A stretch of DNA of 64,000 bases from Spirodela intermedia (lineage: Eukaryota > Streptophyta > Magnoliopsida > Alismatales > Araceae). A program made the position numbers and the translations under genes. A model generated the notes under the pieces. The model made no database searches and had not been told where the DNA came from. It was given only the letters and a program-made list of their open reading frames with translations. The stretch spans positions 10,534,327-10,598,326 of the forward strand of contig LR746272.1 of the NCBI GenBank assembly GCA_902729315.2, written 5' to 3'. This document shows, in pieces, positions 1 to 13,639 of this stretch (position 1 is the first letter of the stretch; every line of letters starts with the position of its first letter).

Positions 1-225
1 CCGTCGGGCCGGGCCAGTGCTGAGGAGCGCAGATATTTTCCTGCTCTCCGGCTCTAATCTTCCTAAAACCCCAGTCGGCTTGAAGGCTCCATCCAGGGTA
101 GCGAGTGGTGCCATCTCCCCCCCATCCGGCGGCGAGGAGGCAGGCGGCCGGCGCCCACTTCAGCGCGGAGTGGCGTTCTCAGACTCTCTTTCTGCTCTGC
201 AGCTCGCCGGTCCCAAGAATTGTCG
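1..225 (+). other. 5' flank of AK-HSDH (cut by window edge)
   Basis: GC-rich leader just upstream of the AK-HSDH start codon. It probably holds the 5' UTR and part of the promoter. No clear TATA box is visible, and the rest of the promoter lies outside the window. The short open frames here show no recognisable protein. Confidence 0.4.
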
Positions 226-3200
226 ATGGCGTCGCTCTCTGTGCCCTTCTCGGACTGTGTCATCCGGGGATCCCTGCTCCCGCGTCGCCGGTTGAGTCCC
301 TGTCCAGCGGGGGTGGCATCTCTCCCCGCATTCTTGCGTGAGAAAAGGTCATTTCTTCTTCTGCCCAGAACTGGTCGAACTGATGCTAAGATCCTGCGGT
401 GCTCATATTTATATTTTTCAACGCATTTTATTTGATTATTCGTTGATGGCCGTTGTTTCCTTTCTATCTTACTTTTGCCATAGTCATTGAATATCTCGTA
501 CCAGTCACATCCTCGAGCGTGTCTTCCGCGTCACTCCTTGGTAAACACATTTCTGTGGTAGAATAAATAGATATGCTGCGGTTGCACTATTGAAACAGCG
601 TAAGGTCACTTGATTCAGTTTCTTCCTTTGCACGAAGAGCGCTGTGTATGATTCCGTGTAGAAGAGTCCAACGAAATCAACGAAGTGCTATGATGAACCG
701 TAATAGAGGGACGTCTCGTACTGTTCATGTTTGACTACGTACTGCTCCATGTCTCTGCGCTGAAGTCGCACGGAACCAAGTTCTCGCAGTTTCCTCGATG
801 CTTTTAGAAGTACATTGAATAACTTTTTGAGCTAGTGGATCCCACAGCTATTGTGATACAATCTAAACCTAGTTTAGTTCCACCATCATTCGCAATGAAG
901 AGTTATCCTTCATTTGAACCTGCACCCGATTTGGTGACCTGGAGTTATGCATATGCTTGTCATCTCATTGTCTACGGACAAATATTACGAGGGAAATAAG
1001 TCATTCCGATATTATGATCTCTCCATGTGTTGTCTTGTGTACGCTCAGGATCCAGTAATGCAAATAATATTTAAAATATTCAAAAATAAGTTAAAAGTTT
1101 GCCATTTAATAATTTTTGATAGTCTGATTTGAAGGACTGAAAGGGAATGAATGAACTGCAATAGGTGCCACTCTAGGTCCACGCTTCCATAGTGAAGGAG
1201 GACTTTCACAGTCTATTTACACGACGAATTCAAATAAAAGTTTCTGAATCTAGGGATAGAAGTTTAATATTAAACGATGTGATCAAATTGATGCAAAGGA
1301 ATGAAGGCATATTGATGAACTACTTTGTCTGGCACTCTGGGTCCAAGCATCCCTGGCTAGGGTGGACCCAAAGAGTTGTTTATTTGAAGACGAAACTATT
1401 CTGGTCCAGAGAGTGGATACCACCTAGATGACGTTTTGAAAGAATAGGGCACATGGAATACGCATAGCTTGCAGGATTTATTTTTAGAAATCAGTTTTTT
1501 TTTCAGGTTTTGATACTTGAATCTTCTTTTCTCAGAATAGGTTATGTTTTCAAGAGGTCAAGAAAGGAGTCATCAAGTAATGTCTCAAACAACCACATCT
1601 TTGCTTCTGTTGCAGGTATTTAATTTATATCTATATTTTTATTTTTTCTGATGAAACTCAGGGTGAAGTTTTTATTAGTTATCACATGACACTAAATGGA
1701 ACTATCAATAAATTCTAATACTTACATTCTATCCTTATGGGCCCTATTTATATCAGACGTTTCCTTGGAGCAATCTTTAGATGACGTGCATCTTCCCAAA
1801 GGTGAAATGTGGTCTGTTCATAAGTTTGGAGGGACGTGCATGGGCACTTCAAGGAGAATTCAGAGTGTTGCAGACATAGTTACGAATGATTCTTCAGAAA
1901 GAAAGTTGGTGGTTGTTTCTGCCATGTCTAAAGTGACAGACATGATGTACAACCTTGTTGATAAGGCACAATCGAGGGATGATACCTACATGTCTGCATT
2001 GGACGATGTTTATGAAAAGCACATGCTGACAGCAAAGGATCTTCTTGATGGGGACGAGCTTGTGCAATTCTTATCCCAGTTACATCATGATATCAGTAAC
2101 CTGAAAGCAATGTTACGTGCCATTTACATAGGTAAAGACTGTTTTCCTTATTTTTCAAGAATTGATGATTTTTTTGTTGTAGAATTTCAATCTGGCTCTG
2201 TTATATCTTTTTGGAGTAACGTTGCATACCAGAAAATTATTCATATTTCCTTTTTTATGTATCTGTTTGCAGCATTCTCATCCAGTTGCTTGTCTTTTAT
2301 ATCTGATTACCATGTATTTGATTAAATAAGGATGCTCTATTAGTAAATGATTTTATTGGCTTGGTATTGCTTGGTTCGTGGATCCCTGTGTTCAGGAGAG
2401 TACTTCTACAGAAGAAGGTAGAGAGACAAGACAGCTCTTTGTGATGATAGAGGCAAACAATAATGGAAGATGGGGACGGCGTGTGGTGATAGAATGGTGA
2501 AAATTATTTTCTAAATTATTGTAGTGGTGACCATTTTTCATACTTCTCTCCAAGAAGGTTAAAATCTTACCAATGAGTTTGACGAAGCTGAGATTGGCTA
2601 TTCATGATATGTTGACCGTGTTCCTTTTTTATTTTTGTGGCACTATTTATTTTCATGGCACAGAATCAGAGACTGTTGAATATGTGTTTTTCTCTTTTCT
2701 TTCTTGAAGTACATTTTGGCCAAGGGTCATAATAATGGATCCACTTGCTGGAAGAGACAGTGGTCGTTGGCTGAATTTCTTGCTGATCATATTTCATGGA
2801 GATCTATGGCTTGCTTCATTTGGTAGAAACAACATAACTTTCCTTACGAGCTCAAAACGGTTTTCCCCTGTAACTCAAGAAACCTAGAGACTCATTTGTG
2901 TGTATTGTGGATTTTGGGCATTTATGGGAAGTGTCTGAAACATTCTATGGGCGCTTATACTGTCTTGTGCTGGGTGCAGTCTGTTGTAATGTACTTCGGG
3001 GAAACCTTAAAAGCCTTGCGTTCATTTTTTGGTGGTTAATAATGTATAGCCGTTAGGGTCTCTGGTATAAGTGTCATATATACCTGTACATGTTACACAT
3101 GCTGTACATATATCAATTATTATTTGCTGCGTACTATCCTTTTTATGTGAAGAGAATAACCTATTATTTGTTGCTTTCGTCAATATATCTCCCGGTGTTA

Positions 3201-6200
3201 TTCTTCTAAATTCTTGAACACCTGAGCTGTATACTTAAGGAGCTTGTTGTGCTCTCCGGTCACAAGAGTATAAACGTTAGGAAATAGCTTGATGAAGAAA
3301 AATTATCATATTTTTTCCTCCCTAATTGTGGCTCTTGCACCCTTTTTCTGCTTAATTATCTATTTTAGTGAGATAAAACAAACCACATGTGTTGCTGCTA
3401 TCTTCTTTGTATCTTTTAGTAACATAAATCTAACTTCGCTAATTTTTTTCTCCCTTGACACTTTTGTGATTTATTTTCAAATTTGTCATCCTTTTTTACA
3501 TATTTTCTATGTTGTGCAATTTTAGTTAATTTCTAACTGAAACGAATAATATGTTGCAGCTGGGCATGCCACAGAATCATTCTCAGATTTTGTTGTTGGT
3601 CATGGAGAGTTGTGGTCGGCTCAAATGTTGTCATCTGTCATAAAAAAGGTTTGTAGGTTGCACGACGTCTATGTTTCTCTATTTTATGTTATTTGAAGAC
3701 CTCTAAGTTTAAAGTTTGCGTTGTAGTCTGGAAAGGACTGCACTTGGATGGACACGAGGGATGTCCTCATTGTCAATCCTACTGGTTCCAATCAAGTTGA
3801 TCCTGATTACATAGAATCAGAGAAAAGACTCGAAAAATGGTTCGAACAAAATTCAGCGGGCACAATTATTGCGACAGGTTTCATTGCAAGTACTCCTCAG
3901 AACATTCCAACGACTTTGAAAAGGGATGGTAGCGATTTCTCTGCTGCCATCATGGGTGCTCTTCTTAGGGCTCATCAAGTTACAATTTGGACCGATGTTG
4001 ATGGTGTGTACAGTGCAGACCCCAGAAAAGGTAAATACCAGTAAATATTTCTTATGACACATGGAAAAAGCACACGTGCATATTAACTGCATTTAATTCA
4101 CGTGATTGATAAATTTTATATTCCTAAGGTATTAGCACTTTGTGTATACGTGTGGATTAGTGTTAAAGTTGCTTTCAAATCTGTAAATTTGCATTACATG
4201 TTGGAAAATTTATATTACCTTTTTTGCAGTTAGTGAGGCCGTGATATTGAATTCATTGTCTTATCAAGAGGCCTGGGAAATGGTGATCATGCTCGACAAT
4301 GTTTATTTATAAGTTGCTATAGTCCTGTCTGGAAGAAATGTGCTAAATATGTTACTCTACCACACTTGCAGTCCTATTTTGGGGCAAACGTCTTGCATCC
4401 ACGTACTATTATTCCAGTGATGCGATATAACATTCCCATCATAATAAGGAATGTTTTCAATCTCGCTGCCCCTGGAACAATGATCTGCCAGCGAGCAGTG
4501 AATGACAATGCAGAGGGGCATAATTTGGAGTCTTTTGTAAGAGCATTCGCCACAATAGATAACGTGGCCCTCGTCAATGTGGAGGGGTATAACGACTCAT
4601 TTAAGTCCTCACTCGTTCACTGAATTTTCGCATCGTTTTCCCTTCGTTTGTCTAAATATTGGAAAAAATATGCTTTGCCCAGAACTGGGATGGCTGGCGT
4701 GCCTGGTACAGCCAGTGCAATTTTCAGTGCTGTGAAAGATGTGGGAGCGAATGTCATTATGATATCTCAGGTAGCTTAATACCACGTGCTCTTCTTTTTT
4801 GGCGTGCATCTCTTGACAATGTTTTAAAGTTGGTATTATTTTATTCAGGCTAGCAGCGAACACTCCGTATGTTTTGCAGTCCCAGACAATGAGGTGAAGG
4901 CAGTTGCAGATGCGTTAAAATCCCGATTTTCCCAGGCTCTGGCAGCTGGTCGTCTTTCTCAAGTATGCTCTGCCAAATTTTGATCTGGCGCTATGATGTT
5001 TATTTCTTTTGCTGCTTAAGTGGAGCAAAGCTGTCATTCTCAAAACTAGAAAATTAATAGCTTTCATTCGTCTGCAAGCCTCCAGCAGTTACAGATGATG
5101 TCGAAAAAAAGTTCATGAGAAGAATTATGTGAGGAGTCAGATAGAAGACACTTAGATAATGTTGTCAAGGAAAATTTGTGTTCTATGAATGCCCAACTGC
5201 GGCATCAGTAGTCAACATTTGCCTTGATTATCTTATCTTTTTTTCTCCTAGTCTAATGTGCAGCTGACTATGGCTGTCTCCTCAGTATGCTGCTAAAATT
5301 CCTAGGCCAAGTGGCCAGTCGATTCTCTTCTTTCTTTCCTTTCATGAAACATGTCATGCAGTTGCAGTTCATTCAGTGCTATTTCAGTCCCATTTTGTGA
5401 TGTGCTATTAGGAGGTGGAGGTAAATATAACAGAGTGTGCGCTAAGATTCCAAGTGAAATTCATACTAGTTTTTTCGCTTCTGATTACGTTGCTGCCACT
5501 TCTCGTTTATTCACATCTTAATCATTTTATTCAACTTTTAGTCTCTATATTTCTTTAGCTTCTCCATTTATCTCCATGGTGATATTCCGTTAACAATTTT
5601 TTTTTATAAAGTTCCTCATCTAGTTGAAAAAACCTTTTTTTTTTGCGAAAGGCATTGGAAAGGTGACTTAATTATTGAAATAAACCAGATCTTAGTGTTT
5701 TTATTGTTACAAACGCTTGCCTTAAATTGTTTGATGCAAGTATGATTTCTTCGGTAATTTGTTGGATGAAATTTATTTATGTACGAGGGCTTTGTTGTTA
5801 ATGGCACTGTGTTAATTACTTCTTTCCATTTACCACTACAACTCTTCACAGGTTGAGGTAATCCCAAATTGCAGCATTTTGGCTGCTGTTGGCCAGAAAA
5901 TGGCAAGTACCCCAGGTGTTAGTGCCACTCTTTTTGATGCATTAGCAAAGGTATTAGCATCATTCTTCCTGAGCTCAGAGCATGCTAAATTCAACTATTT
6001 CCATTCCTTGATTTTGTGTGCATTAATGTTGAGCGTCGTGCATTATTACTATTCAGGCTAATATAAATGTACGAGCTATAGCTCAAGGTTGCACGGAGTA
6101 CAACATTACTGTGGTGCTGAAGGGTGAGGATCGGATTAGGGCTCTACGGGCTGTTCACTCAAGATTTTATCTCTCAAAGACGACAATAGCGGTGGGGATT

Positions 6201-9200
6201 ATTGGACCAGGATTGATTGGTGGTACACTCCTTGACCAACTTCGGGATCAGGTGCAATGCTAGGTTCCTTTGGTTTATATTATTTGTTTCCTCTGCTTTT
6301 GTGGCTCCTCATTATTATTTTGTTTGAAAACTCCAAATATGAAGTTCCTTCACGGTTTTGTAACCGTTTTATATGGTTGGAGAAGAAAATATTGCAGAAC
6401 TTTCTTGTCTCGCAACTCAATACTTTTGTGCTGGCTAAGACTCATGATTCGTTGTCCATCAAGTTTCTACTCATCTTACTTGGCAGTGTTTTCTTCAGCT
6501 ATGCAGAAGGCAGAGTAATCACAATATTACACTCTTTGCATCTCCCGCCAAGACTAATGGATCTTAAATGAATGCATATGGAAAACATAGGTTTTATAAT
6601 TAGGATCTCTTTTCTTGCACTTGTTTACTCCTTGAATTACATCCTTAAAAAGGGTGCCGTCTGGAAATTAACTTGGTTTTATTAAACATTCACACGACAT
6701 TGTATTGTATCGAGTGAATGGCTTTATGATACAAATGAGAAAAAAGCGCAAACTCCGAATGACTTGTAGGTTGCTGTATTTTTTTTAGAAGTCCGCATCT
6801 GTGTCAAATCATCCCATCTGGCTTGAATGAGATGCTGAGAGAAGCCATCTAATCCATGAGCCCTTACTCACAAATTGTGGTAATGAGGTTTAGCTGATAC
6901 AATAAGGGTTGAAACAAATTCGGTATGATCGTAATGGTAGACAGGTTGAATACAGGAATATCAGCACACATCTGCTAGTGCATGCCCTTGTAGTTGATTG
7001 CAGATTTAGGAATTATTTTCAAGTTAGTTTTTCCTTCTAGAGTCCTGGTTGCATATTTTTATTTCCTTTTGTGAGTTACAGTTTATATTGCTCAATATAT
7101 TACGTTTTTTAATCCTACGGGGGACTTTTTGGAGGGAATTTGGAGTTTCTTCTTGCCCATATTTATGGAGACCGGATGTTCCCACCTCCAGGGCTTCCGG
7201 TGCTATCTCTCGCTTAAGAGAAAAATTGTCCTCTGTTTTACTTTGGATTCTCTATAGCAAAAACCAAAAGTTGCCATTGGTCATTTTTAAAGTTCCAGCA
7301 GGTTTTTTTATTCTGCTTTGCATGAACGATGAGGATGATCTCGGAAGTGTATTTTTACGAAATGAATGAAGAAAATTAATAATATTTTAGAGAATGTTGT
7401 CAGGAGTGAACAACACACTGGCAGATGGTGGATATTCCGTCTAATCTTGGAAAATGTTCGGTTAGTTTTCTATAAAAGGGTACATTTCTTTTGAATGAAG
7501 ATAATCTCCCTTTAGATGAATTTGTAAAATAATCAGAAGAGGAAAAATAATAAATGGGAATTAATGGTGGGGAATTTTTTTAAAATAACATTAGAATGAA
7601 GCATCTTCTTTTGACCCAGTCCACAACCCAAAAAATTAAATGAGAAACCATGGCCAGCATAGCAGGACATTTCTGTTGATCTCATTTGCTAGTTGTGTAC
7701 GAGGATGACAACTATAATATTATTTCCTTCTGCACGTGATTCTTGGATACATCTCAATTCTGCATAGACACCTGGAAGTGTGAAAATTTCTGCACCTCGT
7801 TTTATCGGGAATTGATTCCTGCTATATGGTTGTTACTTGGTCACTGAATGACAGACGTGATAACCTATTCTCTCTGTACTGTTTTACTCATGTTGGCTGT
7901 CAACTAATTTTGTGAAGACAACACTATAGTTTTAGACTTTTGTCTTTGAAATTTTCCTTTAACTAAGCCATTACCTTGCAGAGCTCCAAAAAAGTGTTCC
8001 CTTCACTAAAGTGATTTAAACGATTTTTCTGACAGACGGGAGTTCTTAAGGAGGAATTTAATATTGATTTGCGCGTCATGGGAATTGCGGGGTCTAGAAA
8101 GATGGTTTTGAGCAACACGTAAGCTGTCCTTTTTTTACTCTGATTTGCATTGTGCAACTGCATGCACCATTTCCACATATGTTGATCACTCGAAGTTTGT
8201 CATTTCTGCCCTCTGTACCCTTTTGCTTAAGATGCGGCTAAATGTATTTTGGCCTCATAGTATTAACGATGCCATTCTCTTCTGGCTTTGGTTCCCATTA
8301 GGCATAGGTTCTCTTGCTCTGACAATGCTTATGAGATTCACCGTATTTAATCTTTAAAACATGTTCTTTAATGCATAATTTAAAAAGAGTATGCTCATTT
8401 TGGTGCAACCTTCAGTTTTTTTATGTCTAGTGGAAAGGTTTTTTTTTCTAGGTCGTACATACCTTAATGAAATCAATAAATTATGTATATGTTGGCCTGC
8501 ATAACTTATCCTGGATCTGTGCATTCGTTGCCATTCGTTACCATTTGCTTAAGTTGTGAGATGTGTGAGCATCCATGCCATATCCATTTTTTCCGCTCTT
8601 CATGAAAAGCTTGAGAGTTACAGATTTTTCTAGGTTTGTCTATTCCTTGTGTGCCTTTCCTTATGTACGCTTGGAAGTGCCTTTCCTCAAAACTGTGTTT
8701 AATGCCTTGAATGATTCCTGCATTCCAAATGCACAGAAGTCGAAGAGAACTTTTTAAGCCCAGGTAGCTCAGTCTTATGGTACAAATCGTTGTACTTCCA
8801 TCGAGATTAGTAACTTAAGTTGTAACCTTTTGCCACTATATGCGTTTTCCTTCCCTTGTGTGTACAAACAGCTCTCTAAATTTTTCTTCAATCTGTAATT
8901 AATTTCTTCAAATTAGCAGTGAAGTATGTTGGTATCTTGCGCTACGTGTGATTTGTTTCGCTGTCATTGATGTATTCTAAAGGACATTGTTTTTAGGGCA
9001 TTTCTGAAATTTTAACACAGATGAGATATCATTTTGTTTAATTTTGATGGTTTCATGTAGGGGATTAGACTTGACAAGATGGAGAGAACTCCAAAACGAG
9101 AAGGCAGAAGAGGCCAACTTGGAAAAATTTTCACAGCATGTTCATGGAAATGAATTCATCCCAAACACTGTCTTCATAGACTGTACTGCGGACACTGGTA

Positions 9201-11363
9201 TTGCAAACCACTACTATGATTGGTTACGCAAGGGAATCCATGTAATTACGCCAAACAAGAAGGCCAATTCAGGACCTCTTGATCGGGTGGGCATTTCTTG
9301 TGCTAAACTGAGTCAACTGTTTTCCAGTTTTCTGATGACTATTTGCCTTTTGAGTTTTCCAAGTATACATGCATAACGAGGGACAGTGACTAGCAAAAGG
9401 GAACAAGACCCCCAAAGATCCCCTATGTATATCGAATAGTTTGTTACTTCATTCCATTTACTTATGCTAACTCATGCCAAGATTTCATTGTGAACGTGTT
9501 TTTCGTCGCATATTTCACCTATTTGCATAATTATGTTGACGACCTTGCTGGCATTTGGTTGCTCTTATATTCATGGGGCTATATCTGATCTCCAAATGAC
9601 TCTCTCGTCTTGCCTTCTATATGTGTGATTATTTCTCAGTTTTAAAAAGGTGTCTGATATTTTTCATATTCGGTTGTCTGACCTCTTTCCATTAAGTTCA
9701 CTTATCTATTTAACTTGTGCTCCGATCTCATTTTCGCGTTCTGTTTTTATCAGTATTGGAACTTTGGCTTACTTTCGCCAAACTGAACGGAAAAAGTATA
9801 GTATGTAGCTGAATCAGCTAAAAAACAGAAAAATCTCTCTCATAAATTTTGTCTGCTCATCTCGCTAGACGCTGACCAAGTGTTTGGAGACGGACTATTG
9901 CTAAATATTCTTTCTATCGTTAAATCAATCCATGGCATCAGGGTAGAATGGAAGGCATCTCAATCTTCGTTGGTTTGAAAGTTTTCCAAATTAATCTGTA
10001 TAAGAACCAGCTGATGACATGCGCTTTTGACCAAGTGCTGTATTGGTGACTACTAACGTGTGCGCACCGAACGCAGTATCTGAAGCTGCGCGCGCTGCAA
10101 CGGCGGTCTTACACTCATTATTTCTATGAGGCAACAGTTGGGGCTGGTCTCCCAATTATCAGCACCTTGCGAGGTCTCCTTGAAACTGGTGATAAGATTC
10201 TACAGATTGAGGGGATTTTCAGGTTAGATATTTGCATAGGCGAGAAAATCGGCTCCTATCACTAATTTTCAGATTTCATTGTAGAGTTTCTATCCTCCTT
10301 GGCATATGTTTGAATATCTCCGTCAGTCCCTAGATTATTTATAGAACCAATAGTCCTGCCGCTTTCACATACTCCTTCCATAGTCTTTCTGATTATTTCT
10401 TTTCTTTGGTTAAGTGGAACATTGAGTTACATCTTCAACAACTTTGCGGGAGAGCGATCTTTCAGTGCTGTGGTTGCTGAAGCAAAGCAGTCCGGCTTCA
10501 CTGAGCCGGATCCAAGAGATGATCTATCTGGAACTGATGTTGCCAGAAAAGTAAGTCTTTCTCCGATTGCTGCGCTTCCTCTTTTGTGTTGCCCTGTCGC
10601 TCCAGCCTATTTCTCGACACCCTCTTTCAGTTCTTAGGCACCCAATGCCCAGATGACAATAGAGCTTCTGCATCATTCAGCTCCGTCATTTAAGGAAAAT
10701 GCACGTTTGATTCGCATGCCAATTAAGATAGCACCAACTCTTCCTCTCCCAGGTCATAATCCTCGCGAGGGAGTCTGGTCTGAAGCTGGAACTTTCCGAC
10801 ATACCTGTGGAAAACCTTGTCCCAGAAGAGTTGAGGGTGAGCATCGCCTAAAACATTTCCATAAAAAGTTGAAAGGGTGACTCTCTGATTCCAATCTATG
10901 GTGATGCCCCCGCAGTCAAGTGCATCGGCTGAGGAATTCATGATCCAGCTCCCAGATTTCGACGAAGAACTGTCAAAGAAACGGATTGAAGCCGAGGCTG
11001 CAGGCGAGGTACCGCTGTTTATTTTTATCCACCCCCTCCCTTTCGCCGCTTCGACTTTCTTAGCGTCTTTTCGCCTGCATCAACCTCTTCCTGTCTCTGG
11101 GGCGCTTAATTTCCCAGGTGTTGAGGTATGTTGGCGTTGTGGAGGTGAGCAACGCAAGGGGCAGAGTGGAGCTGAGAAGATACAAGAAGAGCCATCCCTT
11201 CGCGCAGCTCTCGGGATCCGACAACATCATCGCGTTCACTACGATGAGATATAAGGATCAACCGTTGATCGTCCGTGGCCCCGGAGCAGGCGCCCAGGTG
11301 ACTGCAGGTGGCATCTTTAGCGATCTCCTGCGGCTGGCCTCCTATCTTGGAGCTCCCTCGTAG
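226..11363 (+). CDS. AK-HSDH: Bifunctional aspartokinase / homoserine dehydrogenase (plastid), 18 exons
   Basis: This enzyme catalyses the first step (aspartate to aspartyl phosphate) and third step (aspartate semialdehyde to homoserine) of the aspartate pathway to threonine, methionine and isoleucine, in plastids. Exons: 226-347, 1536-1615, 1757-2131, 3560-3648, 3727-4030, 4230-4282, 4372-4586, 4683-4770, 4849-4962, 5852-5950, 6057-6251, 8036-8118, 9061-9286, 10077-10222, 10415-10550, 10753-10836, 10916-11008, 11118-11363. They sum to 2748 nt (915 aa), with GT-AG sites and matching phases throughout. Residues 1 to about 65 are Ser/Arg-rich, like a transit peptide. The kinase motif KFGGT is at 90-94 and a KRDGSDFSAA motif lies in exon 5. 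Two ACT-type regulatory repeats, the usual threonine feedback sites, are expected at about 400-555. The NADP-binding GIIGPGLIGG is at 560-569, and the dehydrogenase motifs DCTADT and GAGLPIIS follow. The length equals that of known plant AK-HSDHs. The start is the ATG at 226; an ATG two codons upstream is also in frame. It is intact. Confidence 0.96.
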
Positions 11364-11826
11364 AGCACTGACGAGCTTCTCTGTGTAATTTATTAATCCG
11401 GTTTGTCTGATATGGCGGTAAGTCTGAGGAAAAACTGTCGTTGAGATTTGACTTACGATGTCTAAGTTAGAGTTTGTGCTCGATTAATCGAAATAATCCA
11501 CCCGGACTGCTTCACTGACTTTCTCCTTCCACCAATGGGCAACTCTCTTAATAGTTTCTATATTTCATCCAACCAGTGCGAAAAATGCCGGGGGTTACCC
11601 CTCTTGGGAATGCGGTGGAGCTTCTTTGGGTTAGGCAGCAGGAGTCGGAGCTGCAGACGACTTGCAGATCATGAATGCGGACAGGATGACCCCAACAACC
11701 TCGCCATCATGCTGCGAGGTCAGCTCCCCCGTGCCGCCAGGTCTCCCCCCTCCCCGGGGGGGGGGGTCCGCCATCGATAAAAGCTGCCCTGCCCCGGCGA
11801 AGCCAGTGTCAGGAGGAAGATTCCAA
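11364..11826. other. Short spacer between AK-HSDH and GH5
   Basis: Spacer of 463 nt between two same-strand genes. It must hold the AK-HSDH 3' UTR and the GH5 promoter and leader. A C/G homopolymer block lies at about 11747-11769. The GH5 frame stays open upstream to 11662, but that extension has no signal-peptide character and is taken as leader. Confidence 0.5.
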
Positions 11827-13639
11827 ATGCCCTCCGGGAAAGGAAGGTGGGTCCGGCTGCTGCTACTGCTCTCCCTGCTAGTGGCGTGGGCGCCACGCAG
11901 GGCGATGTCGCTACCGCTGTCCACGAGCGGGCGGTGGGTGGTTGACGCGGTGTCGGGGAGGCGCGTGAAGCTGCGGTGCGTGAATTGGGCGGCCCACATG
12001 CCGGCGGTGCTGGCCGAGGGGCTGGACAGGAAGCCCGTGGACAGCATAGCGGCGCGGGTGGTCTCGCTGGGTTTCAACTGCGTCCGCCTCACCTGGGCGA
12101 CCGAGCTCTTCACCAGTCCGAGGTACGAGAATCTCACGGTGGCCGGGTCGCTGCGCTCGCTGGCGCTGAGCTCGGCGGAGGTCGGAGTGGCGGCGAACAA
12201 CCCGGCCATGTCCGGCGTCACGGTGAGGGAGGCCTACGACGAGGTGGTGAGGGCGATCGGGGAGGCGGGGCTGATGGCGGTGCTCGACAACCACGTGACC
12301 CGGCCGAAGTGGTGCTGCGGAGGCGACGACGGGAATGGCTTCTTCGGGGACGCGTACTTCGACCCCGAGCAGTGGCTGCGAGGCCTGGGCACGGTCGCCC
12401 GGCGGTTCAGGGACCACCCTCAGGTGACTGCAACTGCGGCAGCCGCCACCACCACCGGAGTGAGTTTAACCTCCGTTTCACCCTGCGCGGCGCCAGGTGG
12501 TGGGGATGAGCCTACGCAACGAGCTCCGCGGCCCCCGGCAGAGCGAGGCCGACTGGTATCGTTACGTCACACTCGGGGAGGCCGTCATCCACGACGCGAA
12601 CCCTGACCTTCTCGTGGTCGTCTCCGGGCTCAGCTACGACACGGATCTCAGCTTTCTGAGCAGCCGGCCTCTGCCTTCCCTGCTGGACGGGAAGCTGGTG
12701 TTCGAAATCCACTGGTACTCGTTCCCGCGGCGGCGCGAGTGGGAGGCCCTGTCGCCAACGCGGGTCTGCTCCGACGCGGCGGTGGGGTTCGAAGCTCGGG
12801 CCGGCTTCCTCGTCGGTGGTGGCGGCCGGAGCAGCTTCCCCCTCTTCGTGAGCGAGTTCGGGGTGGACCAGAGGGGCGAGGACAGGGCCGACAACCAGTT
12901 TCTGAGCTGCTTCCTGGCCTTCGCAGCGGATAGAGACCTGGACTGGGCTCTGTGGGCTCTGCAGGGGAGCTACTACTGGCGGAATGGTCGCGCCGGCTTC
13001 GAGGAGACATACGGGGTGCTGGACTCCGACTGGGAGCTTCCCAGAAACCCCCAGTTCCAGGAGAGGTTCCGGCTCATCCAGGATATGATTCAAGGCAAGC
13101 CTTCCACTTCAACACCTGAACTCATCTCTCTCGCTCTCTCCCTTCCCTCCTCTTACTTCAATACTAGCCTCCCTCAGACACACCACTGAGAGCCGATGAT
13201 TTCCGCCGGTGCAGACCCAGGATCTTCAGCTCCGGCGTACCAACTGATCTATCATCCACTGAGTGGACAGTGCCTCCACGCCGACGGGAGCAACAACGTG
13301 GTGTTGAGCGACTGCCGAAACCGCACCAGATGGCATTACGCTGGCAGCGGAGCCCCCGTCTTCTTGACGAACTCTTCTCTTTGCCTGAGGATCGCAGGAG
13401 ACGGCCTCCCGGTGACGCTATCCACGGAGTGCGGCGACCTCCACAGCACTTGGGCCGTGATCTCCGGGTTTCACCTCGCCGCCGCGGGTACCCGGGGCAG
13501 GCGGCTCTGCTTACAGAGTTCCTCTCCGGAGTCCTCCGCTGTGCTGACCAAGGACTGTCTCTGTCTGGTGGAGCCGGTCTGCCCCGAGAATCCCCAAACT
13601 CAGTGGTTCCGGTTAGTCGCATCGAACCTAGAATGGTAG
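11827..13639 (+). CDS. Glycoside hydrolase family 5 protein with C-terminal ricin-B-like region, secreted
   Basis: Likely a secreted beta-glycan hydrolase of the plant GH5 type (cellulase-fold TIM barrel); the substrate is not known. Exons 11827-12423, 12497-13094 and 13215-13639 join in frame to 539 aa. The start at 11827 gives a signal peptide: basic start MPSGKGRWVR, then a Leu-rich core, then AMSLP. Catalytic signatures are the acid/base RNEL just after the first splice junction and the nucleophile in SEFG near 12850. A conserved histidine pair sits in the DNHVTRP context. The last exon encodes a domain resembling the ricin-B lectin fold (YHPLSGQC, then QWF near the end). Intron 1 is GT-AG. 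Intron 2 uses CAAG|GCAAGC with acceptor GTGCAG, so it is GC-AG; joining there gives MIQ-D-PGSS, as in related proteins recalled from memory. Subfamily GH5_11 is a guess. The gene converges on AOC. Confidence 0.88.

Noticed and set aside
1696-1756. ATG at 1696 as the AK-HSDH start
   Set aside because: It would give no plastid leader; the segment before 1757 is intron sequence ending in an acceptor, and upstream exons in phase were found.
7049-7369. 106-codon frame in AK-HSDH intron 11
   Set aside because: Lies inside an intron whose flanking exons splice in phase; no recognisable domain.
11911-13093. Long minus-strand open frames (up to 193 codons) inside the GH5 gene
   Set aside because: They are antisense to a clear GH5 coding sequence with very high GC, where stops are rare on all frames; no motif is visible.
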